Origin: Betaproteobacteria bacterium | GTDB lineage: Bacteria; Pseudomonadota; Gammaproteobacteria; Burkholderiales; Rhodocyclaceae | Direction of reading: 5' to 3' | DNA: 19,527 bases | Assembly (NCBI GenBank): GCA_028065725.1 | Contig: JAPTVL010000266.1 | Location: forward strand, 1-19,527 | Part shown: one piece after another, positions 1 through 10,564 of the stretch | How positions within the stretch are numbered: the stretch's first letter is position 1 | Layout: the number at the start of each line of letters is the position of its first letter | Notes under the pieces: generated by a model | Databases searched by the model: none | What the model saw: only the letters and a program-made list of their open reading frames with translations | Told to the model about the DNA's origin: nothing | Program-made: the position numbers and the translations under genes

Positions 1-127
1 GGTCGCGCATGAAGTTGCGGGCCTGGTAGTTGCGCACCCCCCACCAGGCGACCGTCTGCCCCGGCATCGCCAGCACGTGGTCTATGCCCACCACCGAGGG
101 CTCCGATTTCATCAGCCAGTAGCGCAT
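1..127 (-). CDS. EVE-domain protein, N-terminal 42 residues (cut by window edge)
   Basis: Reading leftwards from 127, the protein begins MRYWLMKSEPSVVGIDHV and continues to WGVRNYQARNFMRD at the window edge. The WLMKSEP opening and the W-GVRNYQARNFMRD block are hallmarks of the EVE (PUA-like, Thyn1-type) family, known to bind modified bases in nucleic acids. The start is fixed by a strong Shine-Dalgarno GAGGAAG ending about 5 bases before the ATG. Only 12 bases separate the stop of the DUF499 gene from this ATG, and the Shine-Dalgarno lies next to that stop, so it is probably co-transcribed with the defence operon. Two readings remain open: a host EVE gene that happens to lie downstream of the island, or a functional part of a system built around DNA modification. 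The C-terminal part is outside the window, so the full domain cannot be checked. Confidence 0.9.
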   Translation of the reverse strand, partial: MRYWLMKSEPSVVGIDHVLAMPGQTVAWWGVRNYQARNFMRD

Positions 128-139
128 TTCACTTCCTCG

Positions 140-3484
<3,345 letters not shown>

Positions 3485-3490
3485 GGCGTC

Positions 3491-3829
3491 CTATTCCAGC
3501 AACTGCTTTGACTTGAGTTGTGCAAGCAGAGCCGGTAACGCCTGCTGCAATGTGATCCACAGTATGTCCATGTCGATTTCGAAGTAGGCGTGGGCAAGCC
3601 GGTTGCGCATGACCATGATGGCTGCCCATCGCACTTGCGGCAATTCGGCGCGCCCCTCGGCGGATATCTTGCTCGCGGCCTCGCCAACCACCTCGACGGC
3701 ACGGACGAGCGCGAATTGCAGCATCGTGTCCTTGTCCAGGTCGATCCGTGTCCGACCCCGAGTAAAATCCAAGGCGGACTCGGCAGCATCAATCATGTGG
3801 CGGATACGGACGGCATCGTCAGCGCGCAT
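3491..3829 (-). CDS. hepT: HepT-type HEPN toxin (DUF86), 112 aa
   Basis: Starts [20 protein letters not shown] and carries the HEPN toxin motif RNRLAHAY (R75, H80, Y82), an exact RX4HXY. In the HepT/MntA family this motif is the RNase active site, and its tyrosine is AMPylated by the partner nucleotidyltransferase to switch the toxin off. Length (112 aa) is normal for the DUF86 family. The start at 3829 gives an 11-base overlap with the end of the mntA gene, the usual coupled arrangement; a longer reading frame extends to 3973, but that part runs antiparallel inside mntA in another frame and looks nothing like the family. The stop is only 6 bases before the DUF499 gene, so the toxin sits inside the operon rather than beside it. 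It may guard the defence genes against loss or act as an effector. Confidence 0.93.
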   Translation of the reverse strand: MRADDAVRIRHMIDAAESALDFTRGRTRIDLDKDTMLQFALVRAVEVVGEAASKISAEGRAELPQVRWAAIMVMRNRLAHAYFEIDMDILWITLQQALPALLAQLKSKQLLE

Positions 3830-4121
3830 ACTGCACCTCGGCCATGCGCACGACGTCATTCCGGAAGTAACGCGAGAGGTCTCCTGCCGTGCGCAAATCA
3901 ACTTTTTTCCCACCCAGCATATCCGAGAGTTCCATCTCCATTGCGACAATGCCAAACAGGCTTGGCACGCCATCTGGGTCGAATTCCACCAGCAGGTCGA
4001 TGTCGCTGTCCGACCGGGCTGTCCCCTTCAGTTGCGAACCAAACAGCGCCAGGCGACGAATGTGGTGTGCCTCACAAAAGCGGGCCAAAGTTGATTCATC
4101 GATATTCAGGCTCGGGTGCAT
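3819..4121 (-). CDS. mntA: MntA-type minimal nucleotidyltransferase antitoxin, 100 aa
   Basis: Contains [18 protein letters not shown]: the polymerase-beta-type motif GSX10DXD with G28, S29, D40 and D42, plus a third acidic residue in KKVDLRT (D75). These are the metal-binding and catalytic residues of MNT-domain antitoxins, which transfer AMP from ATP to the tyrosine of the HepT active-site motif. All catalytic residues are present, so it is probably active. The ATG at 4121 has GAGGAG about 10 bases upstream. A 56-base gap without a gene separates it from the preceding ATPase gene, wider than most junctions in this operon, which fits a module acquired as a unit. Its stop overlaps the hepT start by 11 bases. 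Base composition here is lower in G+C than in the large core genes on either side. Confidence 0.93.
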   Translation of the reverse strand: MHPSLNIDESTLARFCEAHHIRRLALFGSQLKGTARSDSDIDLLVEFDPDGVPSLFGIVAMEMELSDMLGGKKVDLRTAGDLSRYFRNDVVRMAEVQYAR

Positions 4122-4177
4122 GGATACTTGCTCCTCGTTGATTCATTCATCGCCATGTTCTTCGCTTCCTCTGCGTC

Positions 4178-5647
4178 TTATCTCTTCTTCTTCACGCCAC
4201 CCTTACGCTTGAGCCCCAATCCGGCCAGGTACAGGTCGGGTGCATCCAGCCGAGCATCGGGCCGGCGGCGAAAGATGCCTAGCTCCAGCAGATAATCGAG
4301 CAACTCGCGACCTTCGAATGGCAGGAGCGTGGCGTCTTTCTCTCCCGATAAGTCCTCCAGCAGCTTGATCGCTTCCTTCTCGACGTAAGGCACCAGTGGA
4401 TCGCCGCGTAGTCTTGTCTTGATTGCTTCCAGCCATGGCCATTCATCAAGCGACTGAGCAACGTGGTCGCCTGATACACGATCGAGCGCGCGCCGCAGAG
4501 ATGACGGCTCCAGCAAGCGCGGCAACCTCAATGTGCCAAAGTGCTGCAACTCCAGACGTGCGGCCTCCTCCATCAAGCGCACGAACGGCCGCGGATAGCC
4601 GCGGCCCAACCCGTCGCGAACATGGTCGAGCAGCCAGCGATAGACCAAGCCCTTTTTCTGGTTTGCGCCCATGTAGACGCCGACCATACGCTCCACCACC
4701 GGACGGGCGTCCTGCCAGGTGTGCAACTTCGGAATCCTGCCGAGCGAAGGATCATCCGTCCATGACACGCCTTTTACGGCCTGCACATAGCCGGCCAGGG
4801 CGGCGTCCACATTGGCCATGCGCTTGAGCAACTGACCGTAAAGGTCGCGGTCGCTCCACACCAATTCCACGCGTCCGGCGGCGAGCTTGGCCAGGTCCGC
4901 GCCGCCGGCCTTGGCGTGCCGTTCATACAGGTCGGTGCGCAGAAACAGCTTGGCGCGGATGCGCCGCCAGCGGCGTGCATAGGCGGCCCAAAACGCCACC
5001 AGTCCACGCACCCCGGCCTCAATCAGCTTCCAGTCGCCGTCCCCGAGCTTGTCCAGTTCGTCGTACGTTACGAAGACAAATCGATTCTCTTTCTCCAGCC
5101 GTTCGTCCAGTCGATCCAGCGCCACGACGGGTTTTGTTGCAAGTTCGCGAAACGCTTGATATATGGAACTAATCTCCGCACCCTGTGGAGCGAACAGTGG
5201 TTCCAGACCGGCCTTTTCATCTACGCTCAACTGCGTCTTGAGGATGCGAACGAGATAGGCGAACCACAGTTCACGCAAGGCTTCCATGCTGTTGCCTTGG
5301 GCATGTATGAAGTTGCGCAGTCCGATCGCCTCGAATGTATCGCGGTCCGCCGGATACGCGCACAACCATTCCGAGACCCCGACCGGCAGGCGCACCGCCG
5401 GCGCGTAGACCTTCACCGCATCGAACAACGCAGCGTCCGTCAGCACGCGGGCGATCTCTGTCTTGCCAGAGCCGCGCGGGCCCACCACCAGCACCACGTC
5501 CGGGTCGAGCAGACGCAAGTGCTCTGCTACGGGATAGTAGCCCGGCCCGATGCGATCTACGGCGGCGCCTTCAGCCCGGCCCGCGCTACCAATGTTCTGC
5601 AACGCCTGTAACAGCGTGCGACGCTCTTCGTTCCACTGGCTGCTCAT
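4178..5647 (-). CDS. P-loop ATPase of HEPN/KGGxGR module, 489 aa
   Basis: The first 65 residues lead to a Walker A GPRGSGKT (residues 56-63), followed by Walker B RFVFVTYDELDKL (about 189-201, D196/E197). The rest is largely helical and ends in a winged-helix-like segment (LLDYLLELGIFRRR, then DLYLAGLGLKRKGG) with a very basic tail. Resembles the large P-loop ATPases of STAND/KAP type seen in defence islands, but I cannot name the exact family. The start MSSQW at 5647 is chosen because its ATG overlaps the stop of the preceding ATPase gene in an ATGA arrangement; a frame open to 5743 would add 32 arginine-rich residues encoded antiparallel-free but inside the neighbouring gene. Coupling implies fixed stoichiometry with the KGGxGR ATPase. 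A role as NTP-driven sensor or switch is inference from context. Confidence 0.82.
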   Translation of the reverse strand: MSSQWNEERRTLLQALQNIGSAGRAEGAAVDRIGPGYYPVAEHLRLLDPDVVLVVGPRGSGKTEIARVLTDAALFDAVKVYAPAVRLPVGVSEWLCAYPADRDTFEAIGLRNFIHAQGNSMEALRELWFAYLVRILKTQLSVDEKAGLEPLFAPQGAEISSIYQAFRELATKPVVALDRLDERLEKENRFVFVTYDELDKLGDGDWKLIEAGVRGLVAFWAAYARRWRRIRAKLFLRTDLYERHAKAGGADLAKLAAGRVELVWSDRDLYGQLLKRMANVDAALAGYVQAVKGVSWTDDPSLGRIPKLHTWQDARPVVERMVGVYMGANQKKGLVYRWLLDHVRDGLGRGYPRPFVRLMEEAARLELQHFGTLRLPRLLEPSSLRRALDRVSGDHVAQSLDEWPWLEAIKTRLRGDPLVPYVEKEAIKLLEDLSGEKDATLLPFEGRELLDYLLELGIFRRRPDARLDAPDLYLAGLGLKRKGGVKKKR

Positions 5648-6933
5648 GTTTCGGGCTCCGTTAGAAAGCGGCTCACGATACGCTCGACAATCGGTGGATA
5701 AGGCCCGCTGCAAAGAGCGTCGGCAACCTCGGCGATATCCCAAAAGCTCGCCAATTTGCTGTCGTAGTCCACGGGCATCGGTGCATGCGGCGCGTCCTGG
5801 CTGTCCTTGTCTTCGACTGTCCAGAAAGTGTCTTGGTCGGCTTCATCGTCGGCGAGGTAATAGCGCGCATCAAATTCTGCATCGGCACGACCGACAAATT
5901 GTGTCTTCGCAGCCTTGCCCAGATCGCCCGCAGGCACCATCGCTTGCACCAGGAGCACTTCGGCTTGCAGGCGGTTCTCCAACACCCGTGAGGTACCCAG
6001 GCGATCAAGCACGCGATTCAGCCCTTGCCAGCTCTGATCGTTTGTCGTTCCCAGCAGCACATGCAGATGCGCAATGCCGGAGAGCAATTGGCCTGCCGGC
6101 TCGGAAATGCCGGTGCGCGCATCCAACAGAATCCACCTTGGTTTCAGCTCGTCGCGCACGCGGGCGAGCAGCTTCCAGAGTCCGCTCTCGTGAGCTTCGG
6201 GGGCCTCTTCGAGATCAACCCGCGCCAGCTTGTCGGCGTAATGTTCGTCCATGTAGCCGGACGGAAAAACCACGATCTCGCCACCGCCCGATACGCGGTC
6301 GCAGCGATGGTAATAGTCGGAGAGCTGCGCCTCGACCGGCGCTCGTTCGAGCAGAAAATCGACTACCCCCCAGCGGGCCGTCGTTCCCTCTGCGTCCGCC
6401 GAAAGCAGCCGGCCTATGCCCGGCGAATCCAGATCGAAATCAAGCACGCAAACACGCTCACCCAGGCGTGCCCGCTGGATGGCGAACGAGGCGAGCAGCG
6501 TGCTGCGGCCGAGACCGCCCTTGAACGAATAGAAAACGACGATGGGAGGTCCGTTATCGGGTGCAGTCCAGGGGGGATCGACCGGCTTGGTGAACCAGGC
6601 CGTGCGGCTGCGATGGCGGTTTAGGATGCGCAAGCGCGGCTCGTCGGCGTCGCCCCGCGCCATCTCCCATGCGGAGTCGTAGACCTTCCGGGTCACCGTA
6701 TCGAGCTTCTCGATAGGCAACAACTCGTTTGCCCACCATGCGCCGCATCGGCTTGCCAGGTCTTGTTCAAGCCCGCTCGTATCGAGCCCGCCACAGGCCC
6801 ACAGCGCCAATCGCAGTTTCCCGAACAGATCCACGATCAGCATCCCTTGAACCTTTGGCGGCTGAGCGGCGACCCAGGCGCTTGCCGCGCCAATGGCGGC
6901 TTTTTTGGCTTCGTCGAAATGAATGAATGGCAT
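5644..6933 (-). CDS. ParA/MinD-like ATPase with KGGxGR deviant Walker A, 429 aa
   Basis: An N-terminal helical region of about 125 residues precedes a SIMIBI-class ATPase domain. The deviant Walker A reads FYSFKGGLGRST (K138-T145): the signature lysine K138 is kept, but the usual second lysine is arginine. The A' motif LDFDLDSPG (164-172) and a Walker B-like WILLDARTG follow. This is the KGGVGRT-type subgroup, found in signalling and defence-type NTPases rather than in plasmid partition. No partner ParB gene or parS-like repeat is visible. The ATG shares one base with the stop of the HEPN gene (TGATG), and its own stop overlaps the next gene (ATGA), so three genes are translated as a chain. 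It probably works with the HEPN protein and second ATPase as one complex; the substrate is unknown. Confidence 0.85.
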   Translation of the reverse strand: MPFIHFDEAKKAAIGAASAWVAAQPPKVQGMLIVDLFGKLRLALWACGGLDTSGLEQDLASRCGAWWANELLPIEKLDTVTRKVYDSAWEMARGDADEPRLRILNRHRSRTAWFTKPVDPPWTAPDNGPPIVVFYSFKGGLGRSTLLASFAIQRARLGERVCVLDFDLDSPGIGRLLSADAEGTTARWGVVDFLLERAPVEAQLSDYYHRCDRVSGGGEIVVFPSGYMDEHYADKLARVDLEEAPEAHESGLWKLLARVRDELKPRWILLDARTGISEPAGQLLSGIAHLHVLLGTTNDQSWQGLNRVLDRLGTSRVLENRLQAEVLLVQAMVPAGDLGKAAKTQFVGRADAEFDARYYLADDEADQDTFWTVEDKDSQDAPHAPMPVDYDSKLASFWDIAEVADALCSGPYPPIVERIVSRFLTEPET

Positions 6934-7382
6934 CAGATCACTCCATCAAGTCGCATCTGGGCGACCGTTTCTCGATATACGGCATCGGCGATATTGCACC
7001 ACGCCTGCGCGTCGCCCGGTGACATACTTGGCGACCGATAACGCATTTCCGGTTTCCATGCGCCGATAGCGGATGAGGGCACGCTGCTGGTAGTCGAACT
7101 GAAATAGCGAGCAGTTTTTGCGCCAGCTACAGAAGCCAGGGCAGCAACATTGCTGGCAAGCAGGTTCAAGTCATGGCCCCTCCGTCCCCAAGGGTTCGAA
7201 CCGGAAGAGGGCACCCCCGTCTCATGCAACCACAAGCTCTTGAGTGCGCATTCCACCACATAGCCGCTCAGATACGCCGCACCATCGGCGCGTTTCTGTC
7301 CGAGCAAGATTTGCGCATCCAGCAGATGCTTGAGCGCGGCGTCGGGATGATCGTCACCTTGCGGGGTGCGCAGTCTGGACAT
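6933..7382 (-). CDS. Small HEPN-domain protein, 149 aa
   Basis: The segment ALKHLLDAQILL, followed by GAAYLSGYVVECALKSLWLHETG and a later RGHDLNLLASNV, is the typical layout of HEPN proteins: two long helices with YLSGYVVECALK, then a GHDL turn. MRYRS, then a final helix WCNIADAVYRETV, completes the bundle. I see no clear RX4-6H catalytic motif, so it may be a non-catalytic HEPN that binds nucleotide or a partner rather than an RNase. The start at 7382 lies 3 bases after the methyltransferase stop, with a strong Shine-Dalgarno GGGGAGG inside the end of that gene. Its stop is fused by one base to the start of the KGGxGR ATPase. It is the first gene of a three-gene coupled module inserted between the methyltransferase and the MntA-HepT pair. 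Confidence 0.85.
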   Translation of the reverse strand: MSRLRTPQGDDHPDAALKHLLDAQILLGQKRADGAAYLSGYVVECALKSLWLHETGVPSSGSNPWGRRGHDLNLLASNVAALASVAGAKTARYFSSTTSSVPSSAIGAWKPEMRYRSPSMSPGDAQAWCNIADAVYRETVAQMRLDGVI

Positions 7383-7385
7383 CGA

Positions 7386-10307
7386 CTAGGCCTCCCCTTT
7401 GTCGAATAGATCATCGGTGCCCGGCGCGGCGACGCGCGGCGATTTTCCGTCTTGCCGCGCCAGCCGGGTGATCTCCGGCCAGCTCTGCACCAGGCCGTTG
7501 TAGGCCATCGCCTCGAGCGCGCGCTTCTTGCGCTCGCACAGGGTGTAGAGGCGGTAGCACAGTTCGCGGGCGGTCTCGGCTCGGCTGCCGAGCTTGGCCA
7601 CCAGCGCCGCCGCCGCGCCCTCGCCGCCGGCTTCGAGCACGCGGATCAACTGATGCACCATTTCCCAGACGGTGAGGCGAGTATCGGTGGTGGGGTCCCA
7701 GTCGGCGGGCAGCTCATGGGGTTTCAGCAGACGCACCTTGCCCGCCCTGGACACCAGAATATGGGCCTCGACCAGACCGGCCACGGCGGTGTTCTTGGAC
7801 TTGGAGAGCTGTTCGGCGACGCCGTAATCGCCCTCAAGAAAACCGGTCTGCTCGAACCAGGTGAGCGCCCAGCGGCTGTCGGCGTCGAAGTCGCCCTCCT
7901 GCTCGGCTAGTGCTTCGTCGAGGGTCTGGTTGATCAGCGCCAGTGCAGCTCGCACCGAGAGCGGCTTGCCTTCGGCATCGAGCACCTTGGCGTAGCGAGT
8001 ATAGACCGCCATGCCGGGGCCGATGGCTGCCTGCGCCAGATCCACCGGCGCGATGTTGCCCGCCTGCAGATGGCGCATCGCCTCAGGCAGCTCGGCTTTC
8101 AACGCGGCGACGAACTCGCGGCGGGTGGCGGTAGGCGCGTTGGCTGCGCGTTGGCGGCAGACGAGGACGATGCTGGAGGCTAATGCATTACGCAGTGTCT
8201 TGAGGGCACCACCCAGCTCGGTACGCATCGGCCAGGTGCCGCCGATGGCAAAGCCGGCCTCGATGACGGCCGCCAGAAAGGTATCCCAGCCGGTATTCGT
8301 TGTGCCGTCCGCACCATCGCTCTCGGCCTGTTTGAATGCGTAATAGATAGTGACCGGGAACGCCGGATGGGCCTGCTCGGCGAGCCGATGCATAGCTTGG
8401 GTCATGCCATCCATGAAAAAAACTCCCGCTGAGTCCTTGTCTTGATGTCGGTAGGAAAAGGCAACTAGCTCATCCGCCTTTGGAACGGCTAGAGTGGAAA
8501 AGAGGCTGGGGAAAATCGGTTTCAGGGAGTGACGTAGCCACACGTAGAAGAAGTCCGATAGGTCGGCGTATGGTACGTTGTCGTAGTAGGGCGGATCGGT
8601 ACTGACAACCGGCAGCATGCCAGAGACACCCTCCGAGTTCTGAGCCGCAGCTTGCCACGCGTGCCCTGCTAATCCCGAACCCAAACCCGCTAATACTTTC
8701 GCACAGTCCGAGAAGGCTCCCTCCCAATCTCCTCCGGCACCAGCAAACGGATTACACTCGGGATAGTCCCAGACCATCTGGATTGCTTGCCTGCCAAACG
8801 CCCGGCCAGTCTTTCCCTCAGGGGCTCTCCATATACCCAGCGTGCAGTGATAGGACGTAACCTTCGAGACGGTCTCTCCTAAGTATGTCGCCACCGCATC
8901 AGCATAGGCCAGTGCGCCGACTCCGCCGGCATCAATGCCCTTGCCGTCATCGTTCAACCCTGCAGAAAGAGCATCACGCTTCACCCGTTCGCGCACCTCT
9001 TGAACAAGATCCGAGAACGTCGACAGCAACACAAGTTGACGATCAGTATAGAGTTGTGAGAACTGTCCCATGCCATAGGGCAGCACACCGATGTACTGCG
9101 TGCTGCCGGAGATTACAATCTCCGGCTTCCACCCCGGATTTGCCTCATGCGCGACGGTCTCCATCTCCTTGGTCGGGGATAGGTAGACCCGCCCGCGTTC
9201 GCCCTCGGCAACAATCGCCATCAAGCGTGCGCCCATGCGCCCTGCCTTGCCCTCGCCTTTGATGTAATCGCCCGAAATCGGCACGCCAGACATCAGGCAG
9301 AGAAAGTTAGCCCGCGCCAGCTTGGTGCCGTTCTTCGCGACTTCCGCATCTCTTGGTTTGCCCAGCTTCACCGTGAATCGGTAGCCGCCGCCTTCGATCA
9401 CCGGCTCGACATAGGCCTCCTTGCCCGTCTTGGTCGAGAGCATGAAGGTGGAAGCGAGCGGCACGTCGACGTTGGCAAAGGCCGGGTTGGGGCTTTTCAC
9501 CGTGCGCGCCCACAACCAGGCGATGACGGTGAGCTTCTGGCCGACGTATTTCTTCAGGTCTGGCCGTTCCTCGACCATCGCCGCCGTGACCTCGAGCTTG
9601 GGGTAGAGGTGGCCGATGCGCTTTTCCGCCTCGTCACGCATCCACTGGCCGTAGTAGCGCACGTCCTCGGCGAGGCCCTGGGCGCCTTTCCACTCTTTGG
9701 CGAACATCGTGCCCTCTCCCCCGGCCCCTCTCCCGCCTGCGGGCGAGGGGGGGTGGACGGGTGGCCTGCCGGCGAACTTCGGCGGGATCTCGATCATCGC
9801 CTTGTTGATCAGCACCGCCACCGGGTTGAGGTCGGAGGCATGGCTCTCCAGCCCCAGCCGCTGCGCCTCCAGCGGCAGCGCGCCGCCGCCGGCGAAGGGG
9901 TCGTGAAAGCCGGGCAGTTTGAAGCGGTCGAACAGCTCCCTGGCGCGCGGATGGTCGGCGTTCTCGGCGCAGGTGTAGCGCCAGCTCTGCCAGATCTCGT
10001 CGCGCGCCTGCTGCAACACCTGCTCGTTGGTGGTGTTCTCCCACTTCACCAGTGCCTCGATGATGCGGAACAGCCGCTGCCGCTCCTTCTCCTGCGCCTT
10101 CTCGGTCTTGAAGAGGTCCGGATGCGCCGAGGGGTCGTCCACCATCTGCGCGAAGATCACCGCCCGCGCCGCCGCCAGCGGCCGCCGCGCCCACCACAGG
10201 TGTAGCGTCGAAGGATGGCCGTGGCGGATGGATTTCTCGCGCGCACTGGCGACGTTGATCGCCTCCAGCGGCAGGGCGACTTCGATGAGTTTTTTCTTTG
10301 GGGTCAT
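7386..10307 (-). CDS. DUF1156 adenine-specific DNA methyltransferase (PglXI-like), 973 aa
   Basis: The N terminus (residues 6-60) is the DUF1156 signature: [14 protein letters not shown], then [27 protein letters not shown]-binding motif I is [14 protein letters not shown] (135-148) and the amino-methyltransferase motif IV is DPPYYDN (571-577). This is COG1743, the N6-adenine methylase type known from type 3 BREX and from methylase/DUF499 islands. It presumably marks host DNA as self. Two local oddities: residues about 183-199 ([15 protein letters not shown]) are encoded by a REP-like palindrome, and the family's zinc-ribbon site lacks paired cysteines (TVKSPNPAF). G+C falls to about half between roughly 8400 and 8900, around and after motif IV. 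The ATG overlaps the stop of an upstream small frame (ATGA) and lies inside a 62-bp direct repeat. Confidence 0.95.
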   Translation of the reverse strand: MTPKKKLIEVALPLEAINVASAREKSIRHGHPSTLHLWWARRPLAAARAVIFAQMVDDPSAHPDLFKTEKAQEKERQRLFRIIEALVKWENTTNEQVLQQARDEIWQSWRYTCAENADHPRARELFDRFKLPGFHDPFAGGGALPLEAQRLGLESHASDLNPVAVLINKAMIEIPPKFAGRPPVHPPSPAGGRGAGGEGTMFAKEWKGAQGLAEDVRYYGQWMRDEAEKRIGHLYPKLEVTAAMVEERPDLKKYVGQKLTVIAWLWARTVKSPNPAFANVDVPLASTFMLSTKTGKEAYVEPVIEGGGYRFTVKLGKPRDAEVAKNGTKLARANFLCLMSGVPISGDYIKGEGKAGRMGARLMAIVAEGERGRVYLSPTKEMETVAHEANPGWKPEIVISGSTQYIGVLPYGMGQFSQLYTDRQLVLLSTFSDLVQEVRERVKRDALSAGLNDDGKGIDAGGVGALAYADAVATYLGETVSKVTSYHCTLGIWRAPEGKTGRAFGRQAIQMVWDYPECNPFAGAGGDWEGAFSDCAKVLAGLGSGLAGHAWQAAAQNSEGVSGMLPVVSTDPPYYDNVPYADLSDFFYVWLRHSLKPIFPSLFSTLAVPKADELVAFSYRHQDKDSAGVFFMDGMTQAMHRLAEQAHPAFPVTIYYAFKQAESDGADGTTNTGWDTFLAAVIEAGFAIGGTWPMRTELGGALKTLRNALASSIVLVCRQRAANAPTATRREFVAALKAELPEAMRHLQAGNIAPVDLAQAAIGPGMAVYTRYAKVLDAEGKPLSVRAALALINQTLDEALAEQEGDFDADSRWALTWFEQTGFLEGDYGVAEQLSKSKNTAVAGLVEAHILVSRAGKVRLLKPHELPADWDPTTDTRLTVWEMVHQLIRVLEAGGEGAAAALVAKLGSRAETARELCYRLYTLCERKKRALEAMAYNGLVQSWPEITRLARQDGKSPRVAAPGTDDLFDKGEA
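9725..9750. repeat. REP-like palindrome inside the methyltransferase gene
   Basis: Arms CCCCTCTCCCGC (9725-9736) and GCGGGCGAGGGG (9739-9750) pair at 11 of 12 positions around a 2-base loop, flanked by CCCTCTCCC on the left and GGGGTGGACGGG on the right. The CCCTCTCCC/GGGGAGAGGG type is a common dispersed palindrome of beta- and gammaproteobacterial chromosomes, normally between genes. Here it is read in frame as a Pro/Gly/Ala/Arg stretch. Confidence 0.75.
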
Positions 10308-10315
10308 GGGGCAAG
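10254..10315. repeat. 62-bp direct repeat, copy B (start of methyltransferase gene)
   Basis: Runs from GTTGATCGCCTCC to GGGGCAAG and matches 11949-12010 in the same orientation at 60 of 62 positions (mismatches at the ninth base and in the T/G run). It contains the first 18 codons of the methyltransferase, the overlapping stop and the codons before it. Distance between copies is 1695 bp, exactly enclosing the DUF4062 gene and its downstream gap. Confidence 0.95.
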
Positions 10316-10564
10316 CCAGTTCCGCCGGATGTTTGCGTCAGCCGGTCGGATGAATATCGGATGCTTCGGTGCCACACAGGGCTTTCCCCCTGCGAAGTTT
10401 ACGATTACGGTGAATCGGTTGACGATTGCTTTACGATTACGGCCTTTGTCTGTCGATAGATTACAGCGTTCCGTCGATAGATTACCGATAGATACGCCCG
10501 ACTGGAATCCCTGCCGGTCGTCGATAAATCCCGCGCCTTCGTCGATAGCAAATCGATAGATCAT
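10304..10564 (-). CDS. Possible small coupled ORF, 86 aa, repeat-rich
   Basis: An open frame begins with an ATG that overlaps the DUF4062-gene stop (ATGA) and ends with a TGA that overlaps the methyltransferase ATG (ATGA again), so it exactly bridges the gap. The product starts [16 protein letters not shown] and contains two tandem 7-residue pairs ([14 protein letters not shown] and [14 protein letters not shown]), the translation of 21-bp DNA repeats. I recognise no domain. Its last residues, LAP, come from the repeated junction. It may be a real coupling peptide, or a frame left open by chance over a regulatory repeat array. G+C is lower than in neighbouring genes. Confidence 0.3.
   Translation of the reverse strand: MIYRFAIDEGAGFIDDRQGFQSGVSIGNLSTERCNLSTDKGRNRKAIVNRFTVIVNFAGGKPCVAPKHPIFIRPADANIRRNWLAP
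10398..10560. repeat. Helically phased short-repeat array before the methyltransferase gene
   Basis: GTCGATA occurs at 10452, 10473, 10520 and 10541, that is in two pairs each spaced 21 bp. The first pair extends to GTCGATAGATTAC. Next to it, TTTACGATTACGG occurs at 10398 and 10430, with a related TTGACGATTGC at 10419 (spacings 21 and 11 bp). Spacings of 21 and 11 bp put the units on the same face of the helix, as for cooperative protein binding. The array lies in the 239-bp gap between the DUF4062 and DUF1156 genes. Confidence 0.6.

Noticed and set aside
3491..3973. Longer HepT with 48 extra residues at the N terminus
   Set aside because: The extension is mntA sequence read in another frame; DUF86 proteins start at the MRADD-like position.
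4178..5743. 521-codon version of the P-loop ATPase gene
   Set aside because: The extra 32 residues lie within the KGGxGR ATPase gene; the ATGA overlap at 5647 gives a standard start.
5644..6933. Plasmid partition (ParA) function
   Set aside because: No ParB partner or parS-like repeats, and the Walker A is of the KGGxGR type; the genes around it are defence genes.
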